A stretch of DNA of 64,000 bases, taken from the NCBI GenBank assembly GCA_947650365.1, contig OX393555.1:84573995-84637994 (forward strand), read 5' to 3'. Of the stretch, positions 47,766-61,092 are shown one piece after another. The notes under the pieces are model-generated. The model did not search any database. It was not told the DNA's origin and saw nothing but the letters and a program-made list of their open reading frames with translations. The stretch comes from Chamaelirium japonicum (taxonomy: Eukaryota > Streptophyta > Magnoliopsida > Liliales > Melanthiaceae). Numbering within the stretch: position 1 is the first letter of the stretch; each line of letters begins with the position of its first letter. The translations under genes were made by a program, and so were the position numbers.

Positions 47766-50700
47766 AATTGAGAAGAGAATAGAGAGATAAACAAAGATAG
47801 AAGAGAAAAGAAGTTCTGCTACAGTCTATTAGCCATGAAAATGGGTGTGAAGTAAGAAGGAATCTAAATTCCATAGAAAAGAGAAAAGAAGAGAGAAGAG
47901 AATGGAGAGATAAATGAAGATAGAAGATAGAAGAAGTCCTGCTCCAGTCCATTGGCCACGGGTATAGGTGTGAAGTAAGAAGGAATGTAAATTCCAAAAA
48001 TCAACTTCTGTCTTTGCTTCTTTTTCCGTTTTCTTGCAACTGGTCGGTTGGGTTCGACATGTTCGTACCGATAACGTGTTGTGAGATGGGAAAAAGCGAG
48101 AGGTGTCAAACGTGCCCCACCCTAACAGAGTTGTATAAATATTAAGAAGTTGAGTTTTGGAATTTAGATTCCTTCTTACTTCACACCATTACCCCTGCCC
48201 AATGGTCTTGAGCAAGAGTTCTTCTTTATTCTCTCTTACATCTATACCCATAGCCAATGGACTGGTGTAGGTCTTCTTCTATCTCTTCTCTCTCCATTCT
48301 CTTCCCTTTTCTCCTATGGATTTGGGTTTCCAATAGATTACTTAGGCCCTAAGTAAGCTTACCTTATAAATAATATATGACCCCTTTAGGGTGGGGCACG
48401 TTTGACGACTCTCTCTTTCTCCCATCTCATAATATATTATCAGGACGAACATATCGAGCCCAGTCAACCAGTCACAAAAAATAGAGAGAGAAACGAAGAC
48501 AGAAGAGAGAAGAAAAGAGAAGAGAACGGAGAGATAAACGAAGAGAGACAAGAGAAGAAGTCCTACTCCAGTCCATTCATCATGGGTATAGGTTTGAAGT
48601 AAGAAGAAATCTAAATTCTAAAACTCTACTTCATTATCTCAATGTTATTATGATTATCATAGTAAATTCCAAAACTCTCTTTGTTTTAATTAAACAATTA
48701 ATTTAATTAAAAAAATTATACTAACATTATCAACCCGAAAAGAGAAGAAGTCCTGCTCAAGTCCATTAGCCACGGGTATAGGTATGAAGTAAGAAGGAAT
48801 CTAAATTTTAAAACTCAACTTCATAATATTTATACGACCCCTTTAGGGTTGGGCACGTTTGACGGCTCTTTCTTTCTTCCATATCACAACACATTATCAG
48901 TGCAAACATGTCGAGCCCAGCCTACCAGTCACAAGAAAATAAAGAGAGAAACGAAGACAGAAAAAAGAGAAGAAGAGAGAAAATAAAACGGAGAGAGAAA
49001 CAAAGACAGAAGAGATAGAAGAGAAAGAAGAGATAAACAAAAAAAGAAGAGAGAAGAAGTCCTGTTCCAGTTCATTGGCCACGGGTATAGGTATGAAGTA
49101 AGAAGGAATCTAAATTCCAAAACTCAACTTTTTAATATTTATATGACCCCTTTAGGATGGGGTTTATTTGATGCTCTTTCTTTCTCCTATCTCACAACAT
49201 GTTATCAGCACGAACATATCAAGCCCAGCCGACCAATCACAAGAAAATAAAGAAAGAAATGAAGATAGAAGAGAGAGAAGAAGAGAGAATAGAATAGAGA
49301 GATAAACGAAAGGAGAAGAGAGAAGAAGTCTTGCTCTAGTCTATTGGTCACGGGTATATGTGTGAAGTATGAAGGAATCTAAATTCCAAAACTCAACTTC
49401 TGAATAATATAATTAATTCTTTCCATTCTCTTATCTCTTTTCCCATGAATTAGGGTTTCCCATAGATTCTTACGCCCTAAGTAAGATTATCCTATAAATA
49501 ATTAATAATATATGATCCCTTTAGGATGGGGCACGTTTGACGGCTCTTCCTTTCTCCCATCTCATAATATGTTATCAGCACGAACATGTCGAGCTCAGTC
49601 GACCAGTCGTAAGAAAACAAAAAGAGAAACGAAGATAGAAGTAGAGTTTTGGAAATAAGATTCTTTCTTACTTCACACCTATACCCGTGGTCAAAGGACT
49701 GGAGCAGGACTACTTCTCTCTTCATTTATCTCTCTATTCTCTTCTCTCTTCTTCTCTTTCTTCTGTCTTTTTTTATCTATCAATTTTCTTTTGACTGGTC
49801 GGCTGGGCTTGACATGTTCGTGCTGATAACGTGTTGTGAGATGGGAGAAAGAGAGAGCCATTACACGTGCCCCACCCTAAAGGGCTCGTATAAATATTAA
49901 GAAGTAAAGTTTTGGAATTTAGATTCCTTCTTACTTCACACCTATACCCGTGGCCAATAACTAGAGCATGACTTCTTCTCTCTTTATTCATCTCTCCGTT
50001 CTCTTCTCTCTTTTTCTTTCTTTTCTGTCTTCGTTTCTTTCTTCATTTTCTATTGACTAGTCGGTTGGGCTCGACATGTTCGTGCTGATAACGTGTTATG
50101 AGGAGAGAGAAGAGAACCTAATTAAAATAATTTAAATCTCTCTAGTTTTAATAATTAAATAGAAGTCTGTCCTTATCTTCTCTCTCTTCTATGGAGTTTT
50201 GGAATTTAGATTCCTTATTACATCGCACCTATACCTGTGGCCAATGGACCGGAGCAGGACTTCTTCTCTCATCGTTTATCTTTCTGTTCTCTTCTTTTTT
50301 CTTCTCTCTCTTCTTCTTTCTCTTCTCTCTTCTTTTCTCTCTTTTTTGGAGTTTTGGAATTTAGATTCCTTTTTACTTCATACCTATACCCGTGGCCAAT
50401 GGACTAGAGCAGGACTTCTTATCCCCTTCTCCCTTCATTTATCACTCCGTTTTTTTCTCTTCTACATAAATAATTTATTTAAATTATATTATTATTTAAT
50501 TAAGAGAGAAACAAAGACAAAAAAGAGAGAAGAAAAGAGAAGAGAAAAGAAAGATAAATAAAAAGAGAAGACAAAAGAAGTCCTGGTCTAGTCTATTTGT
50601 AACGGGTAAAGGTGTGAAGTAAGAAAGAATCTAAATTCCAATACTACATAGAAAAGAGAGAAGAAGAGAGAAAAGAACGGAGAAATAAACGAAGACAGAA

Positions 50701-51130
50701 GTAACTTTTGGAATTTAGATTCCTTCTTACTTTACACCTATACCCATGGCCAATGGACTGGAGCAAAACTTCTCTCTTCTCTCTTTATTTATCTCTCCTC
50801 TTATCTCTTCTTCTCTTTTCTGTAGAGTTTTGGAATTTAGATTCCTTCTTAGTTAACACCTATACCTATGGCCAATGAATTAGAGCAGGACTTCTTCTCT
50901 CTTCTATCTTTATTTATCTCTCTGTTCTCTTCTCTCTTCTTCTCTCTTTTCTGTCTTCATTTCTCTCTTTATTTTCTTTTGACTAGTCGACTGGGCTCGA
51001 CATATTTGTACTGATAACATGTTGTGAGATGGGAGAAAGACAGAGTCGTCAAACGTGTCCCACCCTAAAGGGGTCATATAAATATTAAGAAGTAAAGTTT
51101 TTGAATTTAGATTCCTTCTTACTTCACATT
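47766..51130. repeat. Background repeat array, mixed orientation
   Basis: Includes a plus-oriented tandem run (48290-49650) in which CCCTTTAGG motifs recur at about 48381, 48839, 49148 and 49518. It is followed by mostly minus units to 51130. Around 50100-50170 and 50465-50500 short A/T pieces interrupt units. No gene. Confidence 0.75.
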
Positions 51131-51230
51131 TTTTTAATAATTAAATAATAATTAATTTAATTAAAAAAATTATAGTAATATTACTATGATAATCATAATA
51201 ACGTTGAGATGATACTATTGAGAAATAGAG
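51131..51230. repeat. AT-rich block with TAATATTAC palindrome
   Basis: TAATATTAC at 51176-51184, then TCATAATAACGTTGAGATG and entry into minus units. A short, nearly ideal copy of the block. Confidence 0.7.
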
Positions 51231-51930
51231 TTTTGGAATTTAGATTCCTTCTTACTTTACACTTACACCCGTGGCCAATGGACTGGAGTAGGACTTCTTT
51301 TTTATTCTCTCTTCGTTTATCTCTTCGTTCTCTTCTTTATTTTTCTCTCTCTTCTGTCTTTGTTTTTCTCTTAATTTTCTTGTGACTGGTCGGCTAGGAT
51401 CGATATGTTCGTGCTGATAACATATTGTGAGATGGGCAAAAAAAAGAGAATGGAGAGATTTAATAATATTATTGAGAAGTGGAGTTTTGGAATTTAGATT
51501 CCTTTTTACTTCACACCTATACCCATGGCCAATGGACTGGAGCATGACTTCTTCTCTTTTTTTTCTTCATTTATCTCTCTATTCTCTTATCTCTCGTCTG
51601 TCTTCATTTCTCTCTCCGTTTTCTTGTGACTGGTCGGCTGGGCTCGACATGTTTGTGCTGGTAATGTATTATGAAATGGGAGAAAGAGAGAGCCATCAAA
51701 CGTGCCCCACCCTAAAGGGTTGTATATTATTTATTGGGCAAGCTTACTTAGGGCCTAAGCAATCTATAGAAAACCCTGATCCATGGGAGAGATCGACGGT
51801 GGATATCCATCCGATCGAACTATCGCATAACAGTTGTAATATTTTAAATTTTTATAAAGAAAAATATAAATTATTTTTAAAGTAAAAAAATTCAGGTATG
51901 CCTCATCTTCCTTTATTACTTTCTATTATT
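51231..51930 (-). repeat. Complete minus-oriented unit: tail, CT tract, leader, LTR-like module, distal arm
   Basis: One of the clearest complete copies. It runs from the ACTTTACACTTACACCCGTGG tail through two CT tracts to the primer-site motif, the 166-bp module (51667-51832) and the distal arm ending near TTCTATTATTTAATT. Confidence 0.75.
51667..51832 (-). repeat. LTR-like module, 166 bp
   Basis: Left end TATTATGAAAT, right end ATCGCATAACA. The telo-box is changed (AAACCCTGA) and the TATA box is mutated. Two bases shorter than the norm. Confidence 0.65.
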
Positions 51931-52600
51931 TAATTATTTTAATTAGTTTAATAAATTAAATTTTTAAATAATTAAATAAATATTTAATTATCTATATAAT
52001 TAAATAACTAAATAATTTTAATAATTTATTTATTATTTAAATATTAAAATAAATAAATATTTAATTAATAATTTAAAATAATATTAAATTATTAAAAAAA
52101 AAATTATTATCTATATATTCAAATAATTACATAATAATTTATTTTAATTATTATTTAGTTAATTATAAAATTATTATTTAATTAAATTTTTTATTTGATT
52201 AATTAAATAATCTATTTAATATATTTCTATACTAAATAAGTTTTTAAATATTTAAATAATTAACTAATTATTTAATTATTTTATAATAAAATAATATTTT
52301 AAGAAATTTCTAATAAAATGAATTAATAAAGTAATTATAAAATTAAATAATTATTTTTTTATTTAATAATTTAAATAATTTAATAGTTACCTAATTTAAT
52401 TATTTTATAATATAATAGTAATAAATAAATAAAATAATAAATTTTATTAAATAAATAGATAATTAAATAATTAAATTAATTAATTATTTTACTAAAATCT
52501 TAATTATTATATTATTTAAATTATTAAATTATTTAATAATTTAATAAATGATTAATTTAATTAAAAAAAGTATAGTAACATTACTATGATAATTATAATA
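51931..52600. repeat. Long AT-rich block
   Basis: About 630 bp of A/T homologous, in reverse complement, to 29571-30275. It ends with the palindrome variant TAACATTAC and TAATTATAATAACGTTGAG. Non-coding. Confidence 0.65.
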
Positions 52601-53285
52601 ACGTTGAGATGATACTATTGAGAAGTGGAGTTTTGAAATTTAGATTCCTTTTTACTTCACACCTATACCCGTGGCCAATGGACTGGAGCATGACTTCTTC
52701 TCTCTTCATTTATCTCTCTGCTCTTTTCTCTTTTTTTTGTAGAGTTTAGAAATTTAGATTCTTTCTTACTTCATACTTATACCTGTGGCCAATAGATTAG
52801 AGTAGGACTTCTTCTCTCTTCTCTCTTCTTCTCTGTTCTGTCTTTGTTTCTCTCTCTGTTTTCTTATGACTGGTCGGCTGGGCTCGACATATTCATACTG
52901 ATAATATGTTGTGAGATTAGAGAATAAGAGAGCAGTCAAATGTGCCCCACCCTAAAGGGGTCGTATATTATTTATAGGGTAAGCTTACTTAGGGCCTAAG
53001 CAATCTATAGGAAACCCTATTCTATGGGAGAAGAGAGAAGAGAATGGAGAGATTTAATTATATTATTGAGAAGTAGAGTTTTGAAATTTAAATTCCTTCT
53101 TACTTCACACCTAAACCCCTGGCAAATGGACTAGAATAGGACTTCTTCTCTCTTCTCTCTTTTTTATCTCTCCATTCTCTTCTCTTCTACTCTCTCTTTT
53201 GTCTTCGTTTCTCTCTCCGTTTTCTTACGACTGGTTGGCTGGGCTTGACATATTCATGCTGATAACGTGTTATGAGATGGGAGAA
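52601..53285 (-). repeat. Background repeat units, minus orientation
   Basis: Three units with tail, CT tract, primer-site motif and partial module. Joins occur through the ATTTAATTATATTATTGAGAAG linker. Non-coding. Confidence 0.7.
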
Positions 53286-53465
53286 TGCTTATTAATTTTA
53301 TTTATTTTAATTAATATTTTTTAAATATTATAAAGTATATTATTTCTTTAAATATTTAAATAGTTTCATCTCAACGTTATTATTTAAATATTTAATTATA
53401 GAATATAGCAAAATTATTAAATAATTTATATAAATTTATGAGGATGAAATATATTTTATTTCTCT
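53286..53465 (-). repeat. Inverted third copy of the AT-rich module of duplication 2
   Basis: The reverse complement matches 42598-42775 and 56925-57098 over about 175 bp, including the TATTTCTTTAAATATT words and ATTTATGAG. Confidence 0.75.
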
Positions 53466-55830
53466 TCTTCTCTCTTTATTTATTTCTTCTTTCTCTTCTC
53501 TCTTTTCTGTGTTCGTTTCTCGCTCTATTTTCTTTTGACTGGTCGGCTGGGCTCGACATGTTCGTGCTATAACGTGTTGAGAGAAGAGAGAAGAGAGAAG
53601 AAGAGAGAAAAGAAATGAGAGATAAATGAAGAGACAAGAAGTCCTGCTCCAGTCCATTAGCCACGGGTATAGGTATAAAGTAAAAAGGAATTTAAATTTC
53701 AAAACTCAACTTCTTAATAATATAATTAAATCTCTTTGTTCTATTCTCTCTTCTACTATGGATTAGGGTTTCCCATAGATTGCTTAGGCCCAAAGTAAGC
53801 TTATCCTTTAAATAATATACGACCCTTTTAGGGTGGGGAATATTTCACGGCTCTCTATTTCTCCTATTTCATAATACATTATCAGCACGAACATATCGAG
53901 CCCAGCCGACAAGTCACAAGAAAACGGAGAGAGAAACGAAGACAGAACAGAGAGAAGAAGAGAGAAGAGAATAAAGAGATAAGTGAAGAGAGAAAAAAGA
54001 AGAAGCCCTGCTCCAGTCCATTGGCCACGGGTATAGGTGTGACGTAAGAAGGAATCTAAATTCCAAAACTTCACTTCTCAATAATATAATTAAATTTCTC
54101 CATTTTCTTCTCTCTTCTTCCATAGATTAGGGTTTGACATAGATCGATTAGGCACTAGCTAAGCTACCCTATAAATAATATACGACCCTATTAGGGTGGG
54201 GCACGTTTGATGGTTCTCTCTTTCGTCCATCTTACAACACGTTATCAGCATGAATATGTTAAGCCTAGCCAACCAGTCGCAAGAAAACGAAGAGAGAAAC
54301 AAAGACAGAAGAGACAGAAGAAGAGAGAAGAGAATAGAGAGATAAATAAAGAGAGAAGAGATAAGATGTCCTGCTCTATTCTATTGACCATTAGTATAGG
54401 TGTTAAGTAAGATGGAATCTATATTTCAAAACTCCACTTCTGTCTTCGTTTTTTTCTCCGTTTTCTTACGACTGGTCGGCTGGGCTTGACATGTTCGTGC
54501 AGATAACGTGTTATGAAATGGGAGAAAGAGAGAGTCGTCAAACATACCCTACCTTAAAAAGGTAGTATATTATTTATAGGGTAAGCTTACTTAGGGCCTA
54601 AGCAATCTATAGGAAACTCTATTCCATGCGAGAAGAGAGAAGAGAATGGAGAGATTAATTATATTATTGAGAAGTGGAGTTTTTGAATTTAGATTCCTTC
54701 TTACTTCACATCTATACCCATGGCCAATGGACTGTATCAGGACTTCTTCTCTCTTTTCTCTTCGTTTATCTCTCTGTCCTCTTCTCTCTTCTTCTCTTTC
54801 TTCTGTCATCGTTTCTATCTCTGTTTTCTTGTCTCGCTTGGGCACGACATATCGTGTTGATAACGTGTTATGAGATGGGAGAAAGAGAGGGCCATCACAC
54901 GTGTTGCACCCTCAAGAGGTCATATAAATATTGAGAAGCAGAGTTTTTGAATTTAGATTCCTTCTTACTTTACACCTATACCAGTGGCGAATAGATTGGA
55001 GTAAGACTTCCACTATCTTCTTTCTTCATTTATCTCTTTATTCTCTCCTCTCTTTTGTCTTCATTTCTCTCTTAATTAAATAATTATATTATTTAATTAA
55101 ATAATTTAGGTAGAAGAGAGAACAGAACGAAGAGATAAACAAAGAAAGAAGGGGAGAAGAAGTCCTATTCCAGTCCATTGGCCACGGGTATATGTGTAGA
55201 GTAAGAAGGAATCTAAATTCCAAAACTCTACAGACGAGAGAGAATAAGAGAGAAGAAAAGAGAGAAGAGAGAGAACAATAGAAAAAAGAAGGTAAAGATA
55301 AACAAAAAGAGAAGATAGAATAAGTCCTACTCCAATCCATTAGCTATGTGTATAGGTGTGAAGTAAGAAGGAATCAAAATTCCAAAACATCACTTTTGTC
55401 TTTATTTCTCTCTTCATTTTCTACGACTGGTTAGCTGGGCTCGAAATATTCGTGCTGATAATGTATTGTGAGATAAGAGAAAGAAAGAGTCGTCAAACGT
55501 GCCCCATCCTAAAGGGGTCATAAATTATTTATTTTTTATAGGGTAAGTATACTTAGGGCCTAAATAATCTATGGGAATCCCTAATCCATGGAAAAAAAGA
55601 TAAGAAAATAGCAAATGTAAATTATATTATTGAGAAGTAGAGTTTTAAAATTTAGATTACTTCTTACTTCACACCTAGACCCGTAGTTAATAGACTGGAG
55701 CAAGACTTCTTCTCTCTTTTATCTTCTTTTATCTCTCCATTCTCTTATTTCTTGTTCTCTCTCTTCTGTCTTCGTTTCTCTCTCTGCTTTCTTGTGATTG
55801 GTCGGCTGGGCTATATATGTTCATGCTGAT
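53466..55830. repeat. Background repeat array, mixed orientation
   Basis: Plus orientation at about 53580-54430, minus at 54430-55070, a short A/T link at 55070-55110, plus at 55110-55390, then minus. Joined pieces and short inversions as elsewhere. No gene. Confidence 0.7.
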
Positions 55831-57245
55831 AATGTATTGTGATATAGAAGAAAAAAGGAGCCGTCAAATATGCCCCACCCTGAAGGGGTCATATAAATAT
55901 TGAGAAGTTAAGTTTTGGAATTTATATTCCTTCTTACTTCACACCTATACCCATGACCAATGGCCTGGAGCATGACTTCTTCTTTCTTCGTTTATCTTTT
56001 CGTTCTCTTTTTTATTTTTCTCTCTCTCTTCTATCTTCGTTTCTCTCTCCGTTTTCTCTTCTCTCTTTTTCACTCTCTTCGGTCTTCGTTTCTCTCTCTG
56101 TTTTCTTGTGACTGGTAGGCTGGGCTCGATATGTTCGTGCTGATAATATATTGTGAGGTAGAAGAAAGGGAGATCTATCAAATGTGCCCCACCCTAAAGG
56201 TGTCATATAAATATTGAGAAGTGGAGTTTTATAATTTAGATTCCTTCTTACTTCATACCAATACCCGTGGCTAATGGACTGGAGCATGACTTCTTCTCTT
56301 TTCGTGCTGATAATATTACTATAATTTTTTTAATTAAATTAATTATTTAATTAAAATGAAGAGAGTTTTGGAATTTACTATGGTAATCATAATAACATTG
56401 AGATGATACTATTGAGAAATGGAATTTTAGAATTTAGATTCCTTCTTTTCGTTTCTTTCTCCGTTTTCTTACGACTGGTCGGCTGAGCTCGATATGTTCG
56501 TGCTGAGAATGTATTATGAGATGGGAGAAAAAAAGAGCCATCAAACATGCCCCATCCTAAAGGGGTCGTATATTATTTATAGGGTATGCTTACTTAGTGC
56601 CTAAGCAATCTATGGGAAACCCTAATCCATAGGAGAAGAGAGAAGAGAACAGAGAGATTTAATTATATTATTGAGAAGTAGAGTTTTGGATTTTAGATTC
56701 CTTCTTACTTCACACCTATACCCTTGGCGAATGGACTAGAGTAAGACTTCTCTCTTCTCTCTTCATTTATCTCTCCGTTCTCTTCTCTCTTCTCACAACA
56801 CGTTATCAGCACAAACATATCGAGCCCAGCCAACAATTCACAAGAAAACAGTGCGAGAAACGAAGACAGAAGAGAGGAAAGAAGAGAGAAGAGAATGGAG
56901 AGATAAATGAAGAGAGAAGAAGAGAAATAAAATATTTTTTATGCTCATAAATTTATATAAATTATTTAATAATTATATAATATTTTATAATTAAATATTT
57001 AAATAATAACATTGAGATGATACTATTTGAATATTTAAAGAAATAATATACTTTATAATATTTAAAGAAATATTAATTAAAATAAATAAAATAAATAAGT
57101 AATCTCCTATCTTACAACACATTATCAGCACGAACATGTCTAGCCCAGCAGACCAGTCACAAAAAAACAAAGAGAGAAACAAAGACAGAAGAGAGAGAAA
57201 TAGAGAGAAGAGAACGGAGAGATAAACGAAGAGAGAAGAGAGAAG
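55831..57245. repeat. Segmental duplication 2, copy B
   Basis: Same-direction partner of 41400-42930 (landmarks listed there). It breaks off at about 57245, where AGAAGACTTTAAGTAAACTCTCC joins a different partial module. Confidence 0.75.
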
Positions 57246-57780
57246 ACTTTAAGTAAACTCTCCATTCTCTTCTCTCTTCTCCCATGGATTCAGGTTTTCT
57301 ATAGATTGCTTAGGCTTTAAGTAAACTTACCCTATAAATTATATACGAACCCTTTAGGGTGCGGCACATATGACGGCTCTCTCTTTTTCCCATCACACAA
57401 TATGTTATCAGTACGAACATATCGAGCCAAGCTGACCAGTTATAAGAAAACGAAGAGAAAAACGAAGACAAAAGAGAGAGAAGAAGAGAGAAGAGAACGA
57501 AGAGATAAATGAAGAGAGAAAAGATAAGAAGTCCTGCTCCAGTCCATTTGCCATGGGTATAGGTGTGAAGTAAGAAGGAATCTAAATTCCAAAACTCCAT
57601 AGTAGAGAGAGTATCAGAGAGAAAAGAATGGAGCAAAAAATAAAAAGAGAAAAGAGAAAATGTCCTGCTCAAGCCCATTGGCTACTGGTATAGGTGTGAA
57701 GTAAGAAGGAATCTAAATTCCAAAACTCCACTTCTTAATAGTATCATCTCGACGTTAGTATGATTATCATAATAATATTA
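57246..57780 (+). repeat. Background repeat units, plus orientation
   Basis: A partial module, primer-site motif, GA tract and tail, then a second GA tract and tail, ending in ATCATCTCGACGTTAGTATG before the AT block. Confidence 0.7.
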
Positions 57781-58330
57781 CTATTCTTTTTTTAATTAAA
57801 TTAATCATTTATTTAATTATTAAATAATTTAATAATAAAGGTTTTAGAAAAATAATTAATTTTTTAAGTTATTTAATTAATTAATTAATTAATTAATTAT
57901 TATATTATTAAAATTTTAAAATATATACATATTTAATTATTTAAATTATTAAATAAAGAAATATTAATTTAATTGTATTATTTATTAATTTATTTATTTT
58001 ATTAGTTATTTCTTAAATTATTATTTTATTTTAATTAATTAAATAATAAGTCACTTATTGAAATATTTAAAAACTTAACTAGTGAAGAAATATATTAAAT
58101 ATATTCTTTACTCAAATAAATAAATAATTTATTTATTAAATAATTTTATAGTTAAATAAATGATAATAAAATAAATTATTATATAATTAAATAATTATTT
58201 TATTAAATTATAAAATATTAATTAAAATTAATAAAAAATTAATTATTTAATTAAGTAATAAAATTAAAAAATAATTCTATAACAATTTCCTTATTATTTA
58301 AATAATTAGTTAATTATTTACATAATAGGA
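57781..58330. repeat. AT-rich block with TAATATTAC at its start
   Basis: TAATATTAC at 57773-57781, then about 540 bp of A/T in the same word order as 29571-30275. It leads to CATAATAGGAAGTAAAGAAGG. Non-coding. Confidence 0.65.
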
Positions 58331-60430
58331 AGTAAAGAAGGAAGATGAGTTAATCCAAATTTTAAAACATTACAACTGTTATGAAATCGTTCGATAGGAT
58401 AGCTATCCACCGTCTGATCTCTCCCATGGATTATGATTTTCTATATATTGCTTAGGCCCTAAGTAAGCTTACCCTATAAATAATATACGACCACTTTTCC
58501 ATAGATTGGTTAGGCCTTAAGTAAGCTTACTCTATAAAGAATATACGACCCTTTTAGGGTGGGGCACGTTTGACGGCTCTCTTTTTTTCCCATCTCACAA
58601 TACGCTATCAGCTTGAACATGTCGAGCCCAATCGACCAGTCATAAGAAAACGGAGAAAGAAATGAAGACAAAAGAGAGAGAAGAAGAAAGAAGAGAACGG
58701 AGAGATAAACGAAGAGAGAAAAGAGAAGAAGTCCTACTCCAGTCCATTGGCCACGGGTATAGGTCTGAAGTAAGAAGGAATCTAAATTCCAAAACTCCAC
58801 TTCTCAATAGTATTATCTCAATATTATTTTAATTATCATAGTAATATTACTATAATTTTTTTAAATTAAATTATTTATTAATTTAATTATTAAATAGGTA
58901 TGAAGTAAGAAGGAATCTAAATTCCAAAACTTATTTTCTTAATATTTATACGACCCCTTTAGGGTGGGGCACGTTTGATGACTCTCTCTTTCTCCCATCT
59001 CATAATACGTTATCAGCACGACCATGTCAAGCCCAGCCGACCAGTCACAAAAAAATAGAGAGAGAAATGAAGACAAAAAAGAGAGAAGAAGAGAGAAGAG
59101 AATGAAGATATAAAAGAAGATAGAAGAGAGAAGAAGTTCTGCTCCAATCCATTGGCCACGGGTACAGGTGTTAAGTAAGAAGGAATCTAAATTCCAAGAC
59201 TCCACAGAAGAGAGAGAAGAAGAGGGAAGAGAACAAAGAGATAAATAAAGAAAGAAGAGAGAAGAAGTCCTTCTCCAGTCTATTGGCCACGGGTATAGGT
59301 GTGAAGTAAGAAGGAATCTAAACTCCAAAACTCCACTTCTGTCTTCGTTTATCTCTCTGTTCTCTTCTCTCTTCTTTTCACTTTTCTTTTCTCTTTTCTG
59401 TGTAGTTTTGGAATTTAGATTCCATCTTAATTCACATATATACCCATGGCGAATAGACTGGAGTAGTACTTCTTCTCTCTTCATTTATCTATGCATTCTC
59501 TTCTCTCTTTTTTTCTCTTTTCTATCTTTGTTTCTTTCTTAATTAAATAATTATATTATTTAATTAAATTATTTAGGTAGAAGTGAAAAAAGAATGGAAA
59601 GATAAATGAAAAGAGAAGGGGAGAAGAAGTCCTACTCCAGTCCATTCGCCATGGGTATAGGTGTAAATTAAAAAGGAATCTAAATTCCAAAACTCCACAG
59701 AAAAGAGAGAAGAATAGAGAAGAGTGCATAGAGATAAACAAAGAGAGAGAATAGAAGAAGTCCTGCTCTATTCCATTGGCCACGGGTATAGGTGTGAAGT
59801 AATAAAGAATCTAAATTCCAAAACTCCATAGAAGAGAGAGAAGATGATGATAGACTTCTTTTTAATTATTAAAACTAGAGAGATTTATATTATTTTATTT
59901 AGGTTCTCTTTTATCTTTTTACAATATATTATCAGCACGAATATGTCAAGCCCAACCGATTAGTCACAAAAAAACAAAGAGTGAAACAAAGACAGAAGAG
60001 AGAGAAAAAGAGAAGAGAATGGAGAGATAAACGAAGAGAAAAGAGAGAAGAAGTCCTACTCAAGTCCATTGGCCATGGGTATAGGTGTGAAGTAAGAAGA
60101 AATCTAAATTCAAAAACTCTATACCTATACCCTTGGCTAATTGACTGGAGCAAGACTTCTTCTTTTCTCTCTCTTTTCTCCCATGGATTAGGGTTTACCA
60201 ATTGACTGGAGTAGGACTTCTTTTCTTTTCTCCTATGAATATACGACCCATTTAGGGTAAGGTATGTTTGACGACTCTCTCTTTTTCCCATCTCACAACA
60301 TGTTATCGGTACGAACATGTCAAGCCGAGCCGACCAGCCATAAGAAAACAGAGAGAGAAACGAAGATAGAAGTAGAGTTTTGGAATTTATATTCTTTCTT
60401 ACTTCACACCTATACCCGTGACCAATAGAC
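58331..60430. repeat. Background repeat array
   Basis: Opens with a shortened distal arm and an expanded module. Plus units follow (58600-59340) with a TAATATTAC block at 58842-58850. A minus piece (59340-59540), an A/T link, plus units (59580-59840) and mixed short fragments lead to 60430. Open frames of up to 181 codons (58939-59484, minus) run through CT tracts across two orientations and show no domain. Confidence 0.7.
58377..58602 (+). repeat. LTR-like module with internal duplication, 226 bp
   Basis: Starts TGTTATGAAAT and ends ATCTCACAATA. A piece of about 58 bp from ATTGCTTAGGCC to ATACGACC occurs twice in tandem, which accounts for the extra length over 168 bp. Confidence 0.65.
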
Positions 60431-60926
60431 TAGAGCACAACTTCTTCTCTCTTTTCTATTCGTTTATCTCTTCGTTATCTTCTCTCTTTTGTCCTTGTTT
60501 CTCTCTCCGTTTTTTTATGACTGATCGGCTGGGCTCAATATGTTCGTGCTGATAACGTACTATGAGATTAAATAAGTATAATAAATAAAGAGATGGTAGA
60601 GATCCGATGGGTCGTATAAATATTGAGAAGTAGAGTTTTAGAATTTAGCTTTCTTCTTACTTCATACATATACCCGTGGCCAATGGATTGGAGCAAGAGT
60701 TCTTCTTTCTTCTCTCTTTGTTTATCTCTCCGTTCTCTTCTCTCTTCTTTAAAGAATATATGACCCCTTTAGGGTGGGGCATGTTTGACGGCTCTCCCTT
60801 TCTCCTATCTCACAATATGTTATCAGTACGAACATATCAAAGATAAAAGAGAGAAGAAGTTATGTAATCAATTAATTATTTATTTAATTAGATTCCAAGG
60901 ATCACTATATATTTGTACTGATAATA

Positions 60927-61092
60927 TATTTTGAGATGGGAGAAATAAAGCCGTCAAACATGCCCCACCCTAAAGGGGTCGTATATTATTTATAGGGTAA
61001 GCTTACTTAGGGCCTAAGCAATCTATAGGAAACCCTAATCTATGGGAGAGATCCGATGGTGGGCAGTCATCCGATCGAACGATCTCATAAGA
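60927..61092 (-). repeat. LTR-like module, 166 bp
   Basis: Left end TATTTTGAGAT, right end ATCTCATAAGA. Telo-box AAACCCTAA and TATTTATAGGG are intact. Duplicate of the module at 10627-10794. Confidence 0.65.

Noticed and set aside
51160..51200. Integrated geminivirus-like origin (TAATATTAC)
   Set aside because: There is no GC-rich stem, no iteron pairs and no replication-protein frame nearby. The nonamer lies in an AT palindrome in very AT-rich DNA, so an origin is not supported.
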